From contig NZ_CP154857.1 in the NCBI RefSeq assembly GCF_039614715.1, forward strand, positions 2,418,001 to 2,482,000: a stretch of DNA of 64,000 nucleotides. Reading direction: 5' to 3'. The DNA is from Microbacterium sp. AZCO (GTDB taxonomy: Bacteria > Actinomycetota > Actinomycetes > Actinomycetales > Microbacteriaceae). Under the pieces are notes generated by a model. The model searched no databases. It was given only the letters and a program-made list of their open reading frames with translations, and was not told the origin of the DNA. Below, in pieces: positions 43,289 to 52,514 of the stretch. The position numbers and the translations under genes are program-made. Positions within the stretch are counted from its first letter, which is position 1. The number at the start of each line of letters is the position of its first letter.

Positions 43289-46200
43289 GCCCCGAAGCTG
43301 CCGTTCGTCACGGACGAGACGGGCTTCCCGTCCCGCGTGGCCGTGGCGGACACCTCCATCGTGCCCCCGGCGACGCTCACGACCTTCGCCGCGGAGCTCA
43401 CCGTCGTCGACTTGCCGGGGGCCAGGCCCGCGAGCGTCGACGTGCCGTACGGGGTCTTGACCTCGAGCGACACCGGGATGACGTCGCTGTTCTTGACGGT
43501 CGTCCCGAGGTAGACCTTGCCCGCGACGCAGCGGAGGAGCGTCGTGACCTGCACGACCGGTCCCGTTGGGGGGAGCGTGATCGTCTGCGGAGCCACGCTC
43601 TCGAGCGTCGGCTTCACCGTCTTGATAAGGCCGTCGGTCCCGAACTCGAGCTTGTCGATCGTGGTCTCGCGGTGGGTCCCGTCGCCGCCCGGCATCCCGA
43701 ACCGGTGGTACGCGATGTACCAGTCGTCGGTCCCCGGCACGTTGATGATCGAGCTGTGCCCCGTGGCCTTGATGCCGAGCGACAGATCCTTCTGCAGGAT
43801 GACTCCCCGGTAGGTCCACGGTCCGTTGATGCTCGTCGCGGTCGCGTAGCCGATGCGGTAGTTCTCCGAACCGGTGTCGTCGATCGAGTAGGTCAGGTGG
43901 TAGACACCCTGGCGGTAGTTGAGGAAGATGCCCTCACGGAAGTCCGTGAGTCCCGTAATGCGCTGATAGGTGCCCGCCTTGATCGACACCATGTCGTCGT
44001 TCAGCTCCGCGATCACCGGCGAGCCGTTGCCCCAGGCGAGATACCACTTGTCCGTCACCGGATCGTGGAACGCCGCGGGGTCGATCGCCTGTCCCGACGT
44101 GACCGCCTCGTTGTTGAGGATCATCGCCGTCGGCTGGGCGATGAACGGTCCCTCCGGGCTGTCAGCCACGGCGACGCCGATCGTCTTGCGGTTGTACGTC
44201 GGGTTGTGGCCCGAGAAGTAGAAGTAGTACTTCCCGCCGCGCTCGATGATCGTGGGTGCCCACGCGTTGCCGGTCGCCCACGGCACGTTGCCGTTCGCGC
44301 CGTCGAGCGTCAGGAACGGCTGCTCGGAACGCGTCCAGTCGACGAGGTTCTTCGACTTCCACACGAAGAACTGGTTGCCGCCCCAGCCCGGGAGGCCGTC
44401 GGTCGTCGCGTAGATGTAGTACGTGTCGCCGAAGACCGCGATGTTCGGGTCGGCGTAGAACCCGGGCAGCACGGGGCTGTTGACGACGCGCGCCTCGAAC
44501 TTCCAGGCCACCGTCGACCCGTCCGGCTTCGTGAGCGTGTACGTCACGGGCTGGGTGAGGTTAACCGTGGTGCCGGATGCCGGCGACACGGTGGCGCCGG
44601 GGACCGTGGAGAACGTCGGGGCCAGAGCCGAGACATCCGTCCCCTTCTTCACGGGGAGCACGACCGAGTGCGCGGTCGCATCCACGATGGGCGCGAGCTT
44701 GAGCGCATCCGCGTTCTGAAGGGAGACGTCCAGCAGCTGGTCCGTGACGCCCGCGTTCGAGAGCACCTCCGTGGCCGACAGCGCCCGGTTGAAGACCTTG
44801 ACGTTGTCGAACCAGCCCTGGAAGTACCCGTCCGCCGAGTAGAACGACTTCCCGAGGTACGCCGCCAGGTTCGGCCCGAGGTCGCCGATCTTGGCACTGA
44901 GCGCCTCATTGGCGCCGAGCTTGATGCCGTCGGAGTACACGGTCATCTTGTTGTTCTCAAAGACGACATCGATGTGGTGCCACTGACCCGAGGTCACGGT
45001 GCCGGTCACCGCTGACTCGTTCTGCCACGAGGTCTGCGTGATCGCGCTCCGCACGTCACCGCCGCGCACCCGGAGGAAGTAGTACTTGTCCGTGTCGGCG
45101 CCGAGGGCGAAGGTGAAGAAGTTCCCGCTCGTCTTCTCGGACTTGACGTCCATCGACACCGTGACGGTGTTGCGGCCGTCGAAGAACCCGGTCGGGAAGG
45201 CCGCGAAGCCGTTCGCGGAGCCGTCGAGCTTGAGCGCCTTGCCCTTCACCGCGTCGGTCGCGACCGCCGCCGTGCCGCTCTTTGTGAGGTTCGCCGTGCC
45301 GACCGAGTCGTTCAGCGTCCCATCGTCGAACGTGTACTGCGCGATCGGACCCTCCTGCGGCTCCTCCGGGTCGGTCGGGTCGACCGGCTGGTCGCCGTAC
45401 GCCGCGAGCAGGGTCTGCTGCTCGGCCGCCGAGAGCCGCAGCACGGACCCATGGCGGAAGGGCTGGTCGAACGAGTACTGGTTCGCACCCGACCCCGCGC
45501 TCAGCTGCGTGAACTGCAGGCTCGACAGTGTGTCCGCCGTGTGCGCGTAGTAGCCGCTCTGGTCACCCATGACCGACCACTTACCGCTGGGCAGCTGGTA
45601 GACCGTGAGACCCTCCATCGATGCGCGCAGGCCGTGCGCGGCCGCCTCTCCGCGGGCGATGACCGTGGTCCACGGGCCGTCGAGGCTCTTGGCCGTGTCG
45701 ACGACGGTGTTCCAGTCCGACGTCGCGAAGCGGTAGTAGGTGTCGCCTTCCTTCGCGATCGTCGTGTCGATGATGTTGGGCCCGGTGAGTCCGTCGCCCT
45801 TGGCGTTGAGCGACTGCCAGATCTCGGGCTTCGTGAACGTCGTGAAGTCGCGGGTCTTGGTCAGGTAGACGCGCAGAGCCCAGTCGTTCGTGCCGTTGTC
45901 GGTCTTGTCACGGGCCGACCAGTAGACGTAGTACTCGCCGGTCGCCTCGTTGTAGATCGCCTCGGGCGCCCACACGCAGCCCGCCTGATCGAAGCCCGCG
46001 AACACGATGCGCTGGTTGCCCCAGTGCACGAGGTCGGTGGACTCCCACACGACGATGTTCTGGCTCGCGTTGAGCTGGTCCCAGCCGGAGCCGCCGGCCC
46101 CGCCGCCCTCGGCGTGGAGGTCGGTCCCGATGATCCAGTACTTGTCGCCCTCGGGCGAGCGGACGAGGTGCGGGTCGCGCACACCCAGGTCACCGGCGAG

Positions 46201-47628
46201 GTTCTGCAGGATGGGCGCGTTCTTGTTGAGCTTCGACCAGTGCAGACCGTCCTGGCTGTAGCCGTAGAAGATCTTCTCGTAGCCGCCCTGAGCGGCGAAG
46301 TGCGTCCACAGATAGCCGGCGGTGTAGTTCTTATCGAGTCCGACCGGGGCGGCCTTCACCGTCACGGGGATCGCCCGCTGCACGCCCTGCGACGCGACGG
46401 ATGCGGTGAGGGTCACGACCGTGTCGCTGGCCCCGCGCGTCACGACGCCTGCGGCCTTGCCGCCCTGGGCGGTCGTCGTGATGACGCCGGCCGGGCTGGC
46501 CGTCCACGTGATGGCGCTGCCGTTCTTCGCGCCGGTCGACGGCAGCGTGATGTTGCCGCGGACATCGCCCGCGTTCGGGATGCTGATCGCGTCGAGGTCC
46601 GCCTGCGCGAGGGCCTGATCGCCCGGCTGCGGCAGCACGGTCGCCGCGAACTGCTTGGTCTGGGTCGCGCTGCCCTTCGTGAGGGTGGCCGTGAGGGTCA
46701 CGCTCGCCGCCGGCTGGCCGGCCGCCGGACGCGTCACGACCCCGGTCGCCGAGATGACGGCCGCGCTGCTCGAGGCCCAGGAGACGCTCGATCCGTTCGC
46801 GGCCGTCGTCGGCAGGGTGAGGTTGGCGGTCACGGCGCTGAGGTCGCCGAGGGAGAGGGATGCCGCATCCCGCTGCAGCTTCGTCGCATCGGTGGGCGCG
46901 AGTGCGGCCACCTCGGTCGCCGTGAGAGCGGAGTCGTAGATGCGCACTTCGCGGAGACTTCCGGCGAGGTACTTGTCAGCGGTGTACACCGAGCGTCCGA
47001 GGTAGTTGGCGGTGGTCACGCCGCCGCCGATCGCACCCGGCGTGATCGTCACGCCGGTCTGCTGGCCGACCTGCACGCCATCGAGGTACACGCGGGCGGT
47101 GTCGGACGCGTCGTCGAGCGTGTAGGTGATCGTCTTCCACACGTCGCGCGCGAGATTCGCGCCGCTGTTGACCGTCTGCTCGGTCGTCCAGTTGCCGGTC
47201 GCGATCGAGGTCTTGTACGAGTTGCCCGTCGAGTAGAGATAGCCGTTGCCGACCCCCGCGCTGTCGGTGTTGCCGAAGCCGTAGATGAAGTACGGCGTGC
47301 CCTGCGCCGCGCGCACCAGCACCTCCGCGCTCACCGTGACCGACGTCAGGCCGGCCAGCAGGTTGTTCGGCAGCTTGACGTGGTCGTCCGCCCCGTCCAG
47401 TCGCGCTCCCTCACCTCCCGTCAGCGTCGGCCCGCCGACGTAGGCGGCGTTGCGACCGGCACCGGAGGCATCCGTCGCGACCGTGCCGGAGGTCTCGTTC
47501 AGGGGGTAGTAGGCGACCAGGTGCGGGTCCGCCGCAACGGCCGGCTGCGTCGCGACGAGGGCTCCCGTGAGCCCTACCGCGAGGACCGACACGCCGGCGA
47601 CGAACCGGCTGACGACACTCTGCTTCAT
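43273..47628 (-). CDS. Secreted multidomain glycoside hydrolase with two GH43 and two LamG domains
   Basis: A 1451-residue secreted protein. Signal peptide about 1-33 (FVAGVSVLAVGLTGALVATQPAVA). Then LamG/concanavalin-like domain 1 (about 35-245), two atrophied bacterial Ig-like repeats (about 250-415), GH43-type beta-propeller 1 (about 420-750; LGVRDPHLVRSPEGDKYWIIG, WAPEAIYN), a Pro/Asp/Glu linker, LamG 2 (about 770-975), an Ig-like domain, GH43-type propeller 2 (about 1075-1365; YADPNIAVFGDTYYIYAT, WAPTIIERGGKYYFYF), and a C-terminal beta domain. GH43 enzymes cleave arabinofuranosyl or xylosyl links, so it probably trims arabinoxylan or arabinan outside the cell. No sortase motif; the C-terminus may be free. 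Confidence 0.9.
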   Translation of the reverse strand: MKQSVVSRFVAGVSVLAVGLTGALVATQPAVAADPHLVAYYPLNETSGTVATDASGAGRNAAYVGGPTLTGGEGARLDGADDHVKLPNNLLAGLTSVTVSAEVLVRAAQGTPYFIYGFGNTDSAGVGNGYLYSTGNSYKTSIATGNWTTEQTVNSGANLARDVWKTITYTLDDASDTARVYLDGVQVGQQTGVTITPGAIGGGVTTANYLGRSVYTADKYLAGSLREVRIYDSALTATEVAALAPTDATKLQRDAASLSLGDLSAVTANLTLPTTAANGSSVSWASSSAAVISATGVVTRPAAGQPAASVTLTATLTKGSATQTKQFAATVLPQPGDQALAQADLDAISIPNAGDVRGNITLPSTGAKNGSAITWTASPAGVITTTAQGGKAAGVVTRGASDTVVTLTASVASQGVQRAIPVTVKAAPVGLDKNYTAGYLWTHFAAQGGYEKIFYGYSQDGLHWSKLNKNAPILQNLAGDLGVRDPHLVRSPEGDKYWIIGTDLHAEGGGAGGSGWDQLNASQNIVVWESTDLVHWGNQRIVFAGFDQAGCVWAPEAIYNEATGEYYVYWSARDKTDNGTNDWALRVYLTKTRDFTTFTKPEIWQSLNAKGDGLTGPNIIDTTIAKEGDTYYRFATSDWNTVVDTAKSLDGPWTTVIARGEAAAHGLRASMEGLTVYQLPSGKWSVMGDQSGYYAHTADTLSSLQFTQLSAGSGANQYSFDQPFRHGSVLRLSAAEQQTLLAAYGDQPVDPTDPEEPQEGPIAQYTFDDGTLNDSVGTANLTKSGTAAVATDAVKGKALKLDGSANGFAAFPTGFFDGRNTVTVSMDVKSEKTSGNFFTFALGADTDKYYFLRVRGGDVRSAITQTSWQNESAVTGTVTSGQWHHIDVVFENNKMTVYSDGIKLGANEALSAKIGDLGPNLAAYLGKSFYSADGYFQGWFDNVKVFNRALSATEVLSNAGVTDQLLDVSLQNADALKLAPIVDATAHSVVLPVKKGTDVSALAPTFSTVPGATVSPASGTTVNLTQPVTYTLTKPDGSTVAWKFEARVVNSPVLPGFYADPNIAVFGDTYYIYATTDGLPGWGGNQFFVWKSKNLVDWTRSEQPFLTLDGANGNVPWATGNAWAPTIIERGGKYYFYFSGHNPTYNRKTIGVAVADSPEGPFIAQPTAMILNNEAVTSGQAIDPAAFHDPVTDKWYLAWGNGSPVIAELNDDMVSIKAGTYQRITGLTDFREGIFLNYRQGVYHLTYSIDDTGSENYRIGYATATSINGPWTYRGVILQKDLSLGIKATGHSSIINVPGTDDWYIAYHRFGMPGGDGTHRETTIDKLEFGTDGLIKTVKPTLESVAPQTITLPPTGPVVQVTTLLRCVAGKVYLGTTVKNSDVIPVSLEVKTPYGTSTLAGLAPGKSTTVSSAAKVVSVAGGTMEVSATATRDGKPVSSVTNGSFGAYSCG

Positions 47629-47675
47629 TGCACATCCTCTTCAGGCCGCATCCTCGACGAGCGGTCCGTTCGTGA

Positions 47676-47704
47676 TGTTATCGCTCACAAAGAGCGCAGT
47701 GCAA
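47676..47704 (-). promoter_or_regulatory. Promoter and LacI-type operator of the GH43 gene
   Basis: On the minus strand TTGCAC, 16-bp spacer, GATAAC form a sigma70-like promoter (47704 to 47677). Overlapping the -10 is TGTGAGCGATAACA (47676-47689), almost the half-palindrome TGTGAGCG(C/A)TAACA used by many actinobacterial LacI-family repressors. This suggests substrate-induced control by one of the LacI proteins in this window. Confidence 0.7.
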
Positions 47705-47749
47705 TGAAGCGATCAGAGTCGATCATCGCCTCAGCGCGGCGCGGGCGGA

Positions 47750-47923
47750 TCAGCCGCGATGACCGCTGTGATCGGCGACATCGGGTTCGGCGCGCAGCAC
47801 GTCGGCGATCTCCTCCTCGGGACGCGGAGCGACGTTCTCGTCCTCTTCGAGCTCGGGAACGGTCGGCTCCCCCGGCGCCGGGACATGATCGTGTGCCGAG
47901 TGCCCGGTCTGACCAGCTGACAT
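47750..47923 (-). CDS. Small acidic hypothetical protein
   Basis: A 57-residue protein, MSAGQTGHSAHDHVPAPGEP..., rich in His, Asp and Glu, with AAAGGGG as a ribosome binding site ahead of ATG 47923. The His-rich ends (HSAHDH and DHSGHRG) could bind metal, but this is speculative. No family is recognised. Confidence 0.55.
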   Translation of the reverse strand: MSAGQTGHSAHDHVPAPGEPTVPELEEDENVAPRPEEEIADVLRAEPDVADHSGHRG

Positions 47924-48017
47924 GGATGCCCCTTTCGACGTGTCCTCCACCGTAACCCGGCGCTCGAGTCGGCGGTCCCGACGTCGAGCGCGGAACGCCA
48001 TCACCACGGATCAGGCG

Positions 48018-48632
48018 TCACGCCTGGTCCGCGTTCGCCGCGGTCCGGAGCCCGGCGAGTGCTTCCGCATCCATGTCGAGGAAGTCCTTCGTCTGGGGAT
48101 CCTCGGTGATCTCCCGGGCGAGGTCGGAGTCGACTCTGCTGAGCGCCGCCGCGAAGCTGCTCGGCGCTGCCTCGTCGCGCTCATGAAGCCTCGTCGCGAT
48201 GTGGTGCACGAGGTCGGCGCGGCTCCAGGTGTGCTCGATGGTCTTCCCGGCGTACCAGTCGCGAAGGACCTGGTCGTCGAGCGTGTCGAGGAGCTCGACG
48301 ATGTAGGCCCACGGCAGCTGTCCGACAGGCTGCTGGACGATTCCGCTCCGCTCGGGCCATTCGGCGGCGAACACCCGCATGGACTGCACGTCGGAAGGCG
48401 CGAAGCCCCGCATCGACGGGAACCGGTGCTGCAGATCCGCGGCGAAGCGAGTGACGCCGCCGCTCTTATCTTCGCCCGTCTCCTCCAGGTCGAGGATCGT
48501 GCGGCCGATGCGCCAGTACAGCGCGACGAGCTCGGCGTTGGCTCGCCGCTGCAGCGTGAAGCGCGACTCGCGCACGCGGCGTTCGAGGGCATCGAGCGTC
48601 TCGGCGTAGTCGGCGGGGTCGTTCTCTGTCAC
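48018..48632 (-). CDS. DUF1016 (YhcG-like) N-terminal domain protein, lacking the nuclease domain
   Basis: A 204-residue protein from GTG 48632. It matches the N-terminal DUF1016 domain of YhcG-type proteins: LVALYWRIGRTILDLEE, FPSMRGFAPSDVQSMRVFA, LPWAYIVELLDTLDDQVLRDWYAG and WSRADLVHHIATRLHER. Full-length relatives are about 340-370 residues and continue into a PD-(D/E)xK nuclease domain (usually introduced by DPYVFDFL). Here the frame ends shortly after EDPQTKDFLDMDAEALAGL and only 94 bases separate it from the next gene, so the nuclease is absent. Either a decayed defence gene or a stand-alone DNA-binding version. Confidence 0.75.
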   Translation of the reverse strand: MTENDPADYAETLDALERRVRESRFTLQRRANAELVALYWRIGRTILDLEETGEDKSGGVTRFAADLQHRFPSMRGFAPSDVQSMRVFAAEWPERSGIVQQPVGQLPWAYIVELLDTLDDQVLRDWYAGKTIEHTWSRADLVHHIATRLHERDEAAPSSFAAALSRVDSDLAREITEDPQTKDFLDMDAEALAGLRTAANADQA

Positions 48633-48711
48633 GGCACCAGCATCCCCATCCCGCGCGCCTCGGTCCAGGGGCTTGCTTGATGTCGGAGGATGCGTCTGCG
48701 CCGTCACCGTG

Positions 48712-49992
48712 TCACACCGGCGGGCCGGAGAGGACCACCTGCACTGGGCCGCCGCCCCGCGGAACCTCGAAGGTGCCCGCGCCGGATGACGTGCGTGCCG
48801 AGTACCGCCCCGCGAAGCCGCGCACGCGGACGTTGCCGTCGGCATCGGTGCGCAGACTGCGAGCGGGATGCCACCACTCGCCGCGAATGAGGCGGTGCAG
48901 AGCCTCGAAGCTCGGCTTCGGCGATCCGTCGGCGCGCAGCAGACCCGAGGGCGCGCCCAGCCATGCACCGGCATCCGTCAGTCCCCAGTAGGTGAGCGAT
49001 TCCACCGCCGTGTGCGCGAGGACGGTGCGATAGTGGCGGACGATCTCTTCGGCCTGCCGCGCTTCGCCCTCGTCGGTGCTGGGCCACGAGTCGACGACGT
49101 AATCGTTGAGATCCTCGATGTGCGGCGGCATGATGTCGCCCGACACGAGCGTCGTCTCGGTCATCTGGAGGGGAAGCCCGAACCTCGCGAAGCGCTCGAT
49201 CTTCTCCGAGAGGTACTCCTCACCGCGGAATCCCTGATGCATGTGGGTCTGCAGTCCGATCGCGTCGATCGGGATGCCGGCGGCGAGACACTCCTCGATG
49301 AGGGCCTCGTACGCCGGCGACAGGTCGAAGTCGTTCAGCACGAGGCGCGCCCGAGGATTCGCCGCCCGTGCGGTCTCGAAGGCCAGTCTGACCATCGCGA
49401 CGCGCCCGCGCACGTCGGCCAAGCGGGTGATGGCATTCTCCTCGGCGGTGAAGACGGGGAGGATCACCGCCTCGTTGATCGCATCCCACAGATCGATCAG
49501 CCCCGCGAAGTCCGTGACCTCCCGGGTGATCCGCTCCCGCACGACGCGCTCCACCTCGTCGGGATCGAGAGGCATCAGCCACTGCGGGGCAAGCGTGTGC
49601 CAGACGAGCGGGTGGCCCTTCACCGTCACACCGTGATCGACGAAGTACTGGGCCGTCGCCTTCAGCCGCTGCCGATCCGTGACGCCCGGAGACGGCTCAT
49701 AGCCGCGCCAGTAGAACGGCAGGGTGACGGTGTTGAAGAGCTCCAGCCAGCTGGGCAGGATCGACCGGGCCACGCCGAGATCTGCTCCGCCGGAGACGGG
49801 CGCGGCGGGGTCTCCGGCTTCGCCGGCCCCGCCCCCGAGGAGGCCAAGGAAATCGAAGCCGATATTGCCGAAGCCGAAGGCGTGGCTCTCCTGCTCGACG
49901 GTGATCGGCTCGTACGCGAGGGGCTGGCCATCGGCTCCGGTGACCCGAAGATCGACGACCTCGAATCGGTTGTCAGGCGAACGGGGCGACAT
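48712..49992 (-). CDS. GH10 endo-1,4-beta-xylanase, no signal peptide
   Basis: A 426-residue family 10 glycoside hydrolase. The acid/base Glu is E174 in WDAINEAV and the nucleophile is E279 in QMTETTL; KGHPLVWHTLAPQWL (126-140) is the substrate-binding strand. No secretion signal is seen, so it probably cleaves imported xylo-oligosaccharides, unlike the secreted GH10 enzyme encoded divergently. The C-terminal 60 residues look like a small beta domain. AAGGAG lies upstream of ATG 49992. Confidence 0.88.
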   Translation of the reverse strand: MSPRSPDNRFEVVDLRVTGADGQPLAYEPITVEQESHAFGFGNIGFDFLGLLGGGAGEAGDPAAPVSGGADLGVARSILPSWLELFNTVTLPFYWRGYEPSPGVTDRQRLKATAQYFVDHGVTVKGHPLVWHTLAPQWLMPLDPDEVERVVRERITREVTDFAGLIDLWDAINEAVILPVFTAEENAITRLADVRGRVAMVRLAFETARAANPRARLVLNDFDLSPAYEALIEECLAAGIPIDAIGLQTHMHQGFRGEEYLSEKIERFARFGLPLQMTETTLVSGDIMPPHIEDLNDYVVDSWPSTDEGEARQAEEIVRHYRTVLAHTAVESLTYWGLTDAGAWLGAPSGLLRADGSPKPSFEALHRLIRGEWWHPARSLRTDADGNVRVRGFAGRYSARTSSGAGTFEVPRGGGPVQVVLSGPPV

Positions 49993-50040
49993 GGATCACT
50001 CCTTGCGAGCATCCCGGACTATCTCCGACGGATGCATCAT

Positions 50041-50086
50041 CGAAAGTTTTCGAATTTGTTGACGAGCACGACATATTACCTACGAT
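50041..50086 (+). promoter_or_regulatory. Xylanase promoter and CGAAA-type operator
   Basis: CGAAAGTTTTCG (50041-50052) is a near palindrome with one mismatch. CGAAA/TTTCG arms resemble operator elements reported upstream of actinomycete xylanase genes. Adjacent is TTGACG (50059-50064), 16-bp spacer, TACGAT (50081-50086). The region is shared by two divergent GH10 genes. Confidence 0.6.
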
Positions 50087-50157
50087 AGGTCAGCGGGCAG
50101 GAGCAACGACCTGCCCGGCTGTGTCACATCCCCCTCGCCCCGTGCAAAGGAGCATCT

Positions 50158-51297
50158 ATGCGGGCATCTCGTCCCCTCATCGCCGGCGTCATCGCGCTGG
50201 CATCCGTCGCGGTCTTGCCGACCGCCGCCTTCGCCGCGCCGGCGCCGCCGGCGAACCCCAACGCATCCGACCATTCCGCCGTGATCGGCGAGAACTCGCT
50301 GCGTGCCCTGGCCGACGAAGCGGGCATCAAGATCGGAGTGGCCGTCAACACGGATCTGCTCGCGACCAACGGCAAGTACCGCAACATCGTCAACACCCAG
50401 TTCTCCAGCGTGACGCCGGAGAACGTCATGAAGTGGGAGACGGTCGAACCGACGCGAGGCGTGTACAACTGGGCGCCGGCAGAGGCGCTCATCGCGAATG
50501 CGCAGGCGAACGGCCAGGTCGTGCGCGGGCACACGCTGGTATGGCACAACCAGCTGCCCACCTGGCTCACGAGTGGGAATTTCAGCCCGGCGGAGCTGCG
50601 CTCGATCCTTGAGGACCACGTCAAGACCGTCGCGTCGCACTTCGCCGGTCGGATCCAGCAGTGGGACGTCGTCAACGAGATCTTCGCGGACGACGGCACT
50701 TTCCGGCAGACGATCTTCTCCCAGGCCTACGCGGCGCTGGGCCTGTCGGCTGAGCAGTACATCGGAGATGTCTTCCGCTGGGCGCACGAGGCGGACCCCC
50801 ACGCTCTGCTGTTCTACAACGACTACAACCTGGAGTTCACGGGGCCGAAGAGCAACGCCGCGTACGCCTTCGTCCAGAAGCTTCTCGCAGCCGGCGTCCC
50901 GATCGACGGCGTGGGCTTCCAGGGGCACCTCGACACCCAGTACGGCTACCCCGACCTGCAGAACAACCTGCAGCGCTTCGCGGACCTCGGCCTGCAGGTG
51001 GCGTTGACGGAAGTGGACATCCGCACCTTCGTCACCAAGAAGAACAACGGCACGTACACGAACACCCCCGCCGATCCGGCCGAAGGCGCCCAGCAGGTCG
51101 ACTGGTGGGCACAGACCCTCGAGGCCTGCCTCGCCGTCGAGGCGTGCACGTCATACACCGTGTGGGGCGTGTCGGACGCGAACTCGTGGATCCCCGGGGT
51201 CTTCACGGGCCAGGGCGCCGGCCTTCTCTTCGACGATCACAACAACCCCAAGCCGCAGTACGACGCGCTGCGCGAGGTGCTGCGGAACGCCGCCTGA
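50158..51297 (+). CDS. Secreted GH10 endo-1,4-beta-xylanase
   Basis: A 379-residue xylanase. The signal peptide (residues about 1-26, ending TAAFA before APAP) directs secretion. The mature part is a single GH10 barrel: acid/base E174 in QWDVVNEIF, nucleophile E285 in ALTEVDIR, with RGHTLVWHNQLPTWL (123-137) lining the cleft. No carbohydrate-binding module is attached. It starts xylan backbone cleavage outside the cell. Confidence 0.93.
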   Translation: MRASRPLIAGVIALASVAVLPTAAFAAPAPPANPNASDHSAVIGENSLRALADEAGIKIGVAVNTDLLATNGKYRNIVNTQFSSVTPENVMKWETVEPTRGVYNWAPAEALIANAQANGQVVRGHTLVWHNQLPTWLTSGNFSPAELRSILEDHVKTVASHFAGRIQQWDVVNEIFADDGTFRQTIFSQAYAALGLSAEQYIGDVFRWAHEADPHALLFYNDYNLEFTGPKSNAAYAFVQKLLAAGVPIDGVGFQGHLDTQYGYPDLQNNLQRFADLGLQVALTEVDIRTFVTKKNNGTYTNTPADPAEGAQQVDWWAQTLEACLAVEACTSYTVWGVSDANSWIPGVFTGQGAGLLFDDHNNPKPQYDALREVLRNAA

Positions 51298-51362
51298 CCC
51301 CGCGCTGAGCCCTCCACGCGGCACACCCGGTCGCTACAGCGTGGGCGGTGAATGAGAACAGT

Positions 51363-51396
51363 CGAGACCGGAGCTCCTGCGGGGGCTCCGGTCTCG
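51363..51396. terminator. Bidirectional terminator between xylanase and LacI genes
   Basis: CGAGACCGGAGC (51363-51374) pairs perfectly with GCTCCGGTCTCG (51385-51396), ten loop bases between. It separates convergent genes. Confidence 0.85.
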
Positions 51397-51431
51397 TCCT
51401 CGTCGACGACAGTCGGTCGATCCGAGAGCAC

Positions 51432-52514
51432 TCAGACCGGTGGTGCGACTCGAGACGTCGAGGCCCGGACGATCAGCTCGGTCGGCAGCGAGATCGAGCG
51501 CGCGGGCCGATCATCGAGGGCGAGGAGGATCTGTCCGAGTACTGCTTCGCCGATCCGCTCGAAGTCCTGGCGAACGGTGGTGAGGGGAGGCATGAAGTGC
51601 GCGCTGCCGGGCATGTCGTCGAAGCCGACCACGCTGACGTCCCGGGGAACCTCGAGGCCGCGCGTCGACAGGCCGTGGATGACCCCGAGCGCCATCTCGT
51701 CGTTGCCGGCGAAGATCGCCGTCGCGTCACCCACGCGGGCGCGATCGGCGCCGACCTCGAAGCCGCTGGCCGACGACCAGTCGCCGAGCACGGTGCGCAG
51801 GCTCGCCCCCGCGTCCTCGACGGCCCGGCGCGCCGCCGCTTCGCGCGCAGCGCCGACGGCACCATCCAGCGGACCGGCCAGATGGAGGATCGAGCGGTGG
51901 CCGAGGGCGAGGAGGTGTTCGACGGCGAGCTTCGCTCCCCCGGCTTGATCGGCGTCGACATGGATGAGGCGGTCAGAACCGCCGCTGCCCACGACGACCA
52001 CGGGTATCCGCTCCGCCACCTCGCCCAGCGTCGCGGGCGATTCGGCGGGGGGTCCGATGACACACAGGCCGTCGACGCCCTGCTCGTCGAGCTGCGAGAT
52101 GCCCTCCTCCACCTCGCCCGGTGCACCGGAGTGCGAGAAGGCGGCGATCGCATATCCGGCACCCCGCGCGGCGCGTTCCAGGCTGAGCACCGTGCTCTTG
52201 GGGCCGTACTCGCTGGGCGAATGGACGAGAGCGCCGATGCGCATGGTGCGCCTGGTCGCGAGTGTGCGCGCCGGCCCGCTGGGGCGATACCGGATCTCCT
52301 CGATCGCGGCTTGAACCCGCTCGCGAGTGTCTGGCCGGATACTCGGCGCTCCGTTGAGCACACGTGAGACGGTCATGTGGGACACGCCGGCCAACGCCGC
52401 CACATCGTAGATGCTCGGCCGCTTGCGCCCGTCGGCGAGGTTGTCGGTCATGAGCGTGCTGCCATCCGGGCTCTGCTCAGAACCCTGAGGCGAGTCGATG
52501 GAAGGCCTCGACAT
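51432..52514 (-). CDS. LacI-family regulator near the xylanases
   Basis: A 360-residue LacI-family repressor (start 52514, or 52451 if MTDNLADG is used; neither has a strong ribosome binding site). The DNA-binding domain is PSIYDVAALAGVSHMTVSRVLNGAP, with the hinge IRYRPSGPARTLATRR; the periplasmic-binding-protein-like core follows (HVDADQAGGAKLAVEHLL, FAGNDEMALGVIHGL, VVGFDDMPGSAHFMPPLTTVRQ). Its position beside two xylanases suggests control by xylose or xylo-oligosaccharides. Confidence 0.88.
   Translation of the reverse strand: MSRPSIDSPQGSEQSPDGSTLMTDNLADGRKRPSIYDVAALAGVSHMTVSRVLNGAPSIRPDTRERVQAAIEEIRYRPSGPARTLATRRTMRIGALVHSPSEYGPKSTVLSLERAARGAGYAIAAFSHSGAPGEVEEGISQLDEQGVDGLCVIGPPAESPATLGEVAERIPVVVVGSGGSDRLIHVDADQAGGAKLAVEHLLALGHRSILHLAGPLDGAVGAAREAAARRAVEDAGASLRTVLGDWSSASGFEVGADRARVGDATAIFAGNDEMALGVIHGLSTRGLEVPRDVSVVGFDDMPGSAHFMPPLTTVRQDFERIGEAVLGQILLALDDRPARSISLPTELIVRASTSRVAPPV

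Noticed and set aside
45451..47955. Open frame of 834 codons opposite the GH43 gene
   Set aside because: Arg/Val/Gly-rich antisense frame; the minus strand carries a full signal peptide and GH43 domains.
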